Assembly: GCF_014269225.2 (NCBI RefSeq)
Contig: NZ_CP077097.1
Coordinates: 1,246,001-1,310,000, forward strand
Direction of reading: 5' to 3'
Length of the DNA: 64,000 nucleotides
From: Pseudomonas anuradhapurensis
GTDB lineage: Bacteria; Pseudomonadota; Gammaproteobacteria; Pseudomonadales; Pseudomonadaceae
Shown: positions 59,204-64,000 of the stretch, one piece after another
Position numbering within the stretch: position 1 is the first letter of the stretch
Layout of the letters: the number at the start of each line of letters is the position of its first letter
The notes under the pieces: generated by a model
What the model saw: only the letters and a program-made list of their open reading frames with translations
Told to the model about the DNA's origin: nothing
The model's database searches: none
Program-made: the position numbers and the translations under genes

Positions 59204-59308
59204 GGGGGCCGCTTTGCGGCCCTTTCGCGACACAAGGCCGTTCCTCCAGGCGATCACATGACCCTGTAGGAGCGGCCTTGTGTCGCGAAAGGGGTGCAAA
59301 GCACCCCC
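59204..59308. repeat. REP pair between accA and tilS
   Basis: An inverted element at 59204-59247 (GGGGCCGCTTTGCGGCCC then TTTCGCGACACAAGGCCG) and a forward one at 59265-59308 (TGTAGGAGCGGCCTTGTGTC then GGGGTGCAAAGCACCCCC). Close to the family consensus. It ends 28 bases before the tilS start. Confidence 0.85.
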
Positions 59309-59335
59309 GACAATCTCCAGCCATGTGAGGCGCCA

Positions 59336-60619
59336 ATGATCAACCTCACCCCCTGGCTCAACGCCCCAGCCTGGTACATTGCCTTCTCCGGCGGCCTCGA
59401 CTCCACCGTCCTCCTGCACCTGCTGGCCGATTACGCCCGCAATCACGCATCGCCTCCACTGCGCGCCATCCACGTCCACCACGGCCTGCAACCCGCCGCC
59501 GGCGCCTGGCCTGCCCACTGCCAGGCCACCTGCGACAATCTTGGCATCGAACTCCAGGTCATCCACGTCCAGGTCACCTCCGGCCCCAGCCTCGAACAGG
59601 CCGCCCGCGACGCCCGCTATGCCGCTTTCAAACAAGCCCTCGGTCCAGGCGACCTCCTGTTCACTGGCCAGCACCGTGACGACCAGGCCGAAACCCTGTT
59701 GTTCCGCCTGCTGCGCGGCGCCGGCTTGCGTGGCCTGGCAGCAATGCCAAGGCAGCGGGCGCTAGGGCAGGGCAGCCTGGTCAGGCCATTGCTGGGCTGC
59801 TCCCGCCAGCAACTGCAGGACTACGCTCTGGCTAATGGGTTGGCCTGGATCGAAGATCCGTCAAACGCTGACACACAGTTTGCTCGCAACTACCTGCGCG
59901 GCGAAGTGTTTCCGCTTCTTCAGCAGCGTTGGCCACAGGCCAGCCAGAACCTCGCCCGCGCCGCCGAGCACCTGGGCGAAGCGCTGGGCCTGCTGGACGA
60001 GCTGGCTCAGGGCGACCTGGCGCTTGCGCAGGAGGGCGCACCGCTGGCCTGGCCCGGGCTCGACTCCCTCGACCTGGCCGCCCTGGTTGCGCTGTCGCCA
60101 GCCCGCCAACGCAATGCCTTGCAGTACTGGCTGAGCCGGCGTACCCGTTTGCCCGACAGCCGACACTGGGCCGGTTGGGCCGACCTGCGCGATGCCGCCG
60201 CCGATGCCCAGCCGGTGTGGCGGCTGGCCGATGGACAACTGCTGCGCAGCCATGGGCGCATCTGGTGGTTGAGCGGCGACTGGCTGCGACTGCCTGGCGC
60301 AGGGGCGGCGTGGCCCGACCCCAGCGAGCCCCTGCGGCTACCCGGTAACGGCAGTGTGCGGCTGCTTGGCGCAGCACCCGCGACGGGCTTGCGCATTGCC
60401 TATCGCCAGGGCGGTGAAGTGCTGGATATCCCCGGCCGCGGCCGACGCGAGCTCAAGCGCCTGCTCAACGAACTGCAGGTACCGCACTTCCTGCGCCCGC
60501 GCCTGCCATTGCTGTACCACGGCGAGCGGCTGTTGGCGGTGGCCAACCTGCCCGGGCTGGTACAGGCGGATTGCCAGCTGCATTGGCAGTTGCCGACGAA
60601 CGCGCAAGGTTTGAGCTGA
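59336..60619 (+). CDS. tilS: tRNA(Ile)-lysidine synthase
   Basis: 427 residues from the ATG at 59336, with GAGG shortly upstream. The PP-loop ATP-binding motif SGGLDSTVLLHLL is near the start, followed by GQHRDDQAETLLFRLLRGAG and the C-terminal substrate-binding region. It converts C34 of tRNA-Ile(CAU) to lysidine so that AUA is read as Ile. It is slightly shorter than E. coli-like forms but all blocks are present. Confidence 0.94.
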   Translation: MINLTPWLNAPAWYIAFSGGLDSTVLLHLLADYARNHASPPLRAIHVHHGLQPAAGAWPAHCQATCDNLGIELQVIHVQVTSGPSLEQAARDARYAAFKQALGPGDLLFTGQHRDDQAETLLFRLLRGAGLRGLAAMPRQRALGQGSLVRPLLGCSRQQLQDYALANGLAWIEDPSNADTQFARNYLRGEVFPLLQQRWPQASQNLARAAEHLGEALGLLDELAQGDLALAQEGAPLAWPGLDSLDLAALVALSPARQRNALQYWLSRRTRLPDSRHWAGWADLRDAAADAQPVWRLADGQLLRSHGRIWWLSGDWLRLPGAGAAWPDPSEPLRLPGNGSVRLLGAAPATGLRIAYRQGGEVLDIPGRGRRELKRLLNELQVPHFLRPRLPLLYHGERLLAVANLPGLVQADCQLHWQLPTNAQGLS

Positions 60620-63366
<2,747 letters not shown>

Positions 63367-63400
63367 AGCTCGATTCTCGGGTAAAGTACCGTCCGATCCA

Positions 63401-63422
63401 CCCCTGACCACTCGGTCAGGGG
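63401..63422 (+). terminator. Hairpin between kdsA and eno
   Basis: A 9-bp perfect stem (CCCCTGACC / GGTCAGGGG) with a 4-base loop, then TTCCCTT. The T tract is interrupted, so it is a weak terminator or attenuator before eno. Confidence 0.6.
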
Positions 63423-63485
63423 TTCCCTTCACGGGGCCTGCCCACTGCAAGTCCGCCCGGTGAACGGCAAGATTTCCCAAGCTAA

Positions 63486-64000
<515 letters not shown>

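Overview
The window comes from a GC-rich gammaproteobacterium, almost certainly a Pseudomonas of the putida group. The basis is the gene content and order (ndvB-dapE-rlmA; csdE-csdA-dapD; rpsB-tsf-pyrH-frr-uppS-cdsA-dxr-rseP-bamA-skp-lpxD-fabZ-lpxA-lpxB-rnhB-dnaE-accA-tilS-pyrG-kdsA-eno) and seven clusters of REP-type palindromes of the kind common in P. putida intergenic gaps. The species call rests on recognition, not on a search.

Positions 1-14.3 kb form a variable, cell-surface accessory block. It opens with the 3' part of a giant filamentous-haemagglutinin/CdiA-type exoprotein with a VENN motif and an AT-rich, exchangeable-looking C-terminal toxin region. A candidate immunity gene overlaps its stop codon, and broken remains of what looks like another toxin tail follow. 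Next come a LuxR-type regulator whose receiver domain has lost its phosphorylation site and, convergent with it, a 2136-residue type I secretion-type repeat protein with seven nearly identical 154-residue repeats.

Positions 14.5-18.8 kb hold an RND efflux pair (lipoprotein adaptor plus permease) with a TetR-like palindrome upstream but no adjacent regulator and no outer-membrane channel gene. From 18.9 to 39.4 kb lie mostly housekeeping genes on the minus strand: DUF4197 and YbaY-like envelope proteins, plsB, a small unknown gene, rlmA, dapE, ndvB, csdE-csdA, dapD, a YffB-like gene, dapC, glnD and map. A cold-shock gene, tcdA and a CPA1 antiporter lie on the plus strand. Three genes of the succinylase lysine/diaminopimelate route (dapC, dapD, dapE) lie here.

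From 39.7 kb to the end is a dense plus-strand core block: translation (rpsB, tsf, frr), pyrimidine supply (pyrH, pyrG), isoprenoid and lipid carriers (dxr, uppS, cdsA), envelope biogenesis (rseP, bamA, skp, lpxD, fabZ, lpxA, lpxB, kdsA), replication (rnhB, dnaE), fatty-acid synthesis (accA), tRNA lysidine (tilS) and enolase (cut by the window edge). Many neighbours overlap by 1-4 bases, consistent with translational coupling. No tRNA, rRNA, insertion sequence, prophage or CRISPR array was seen.
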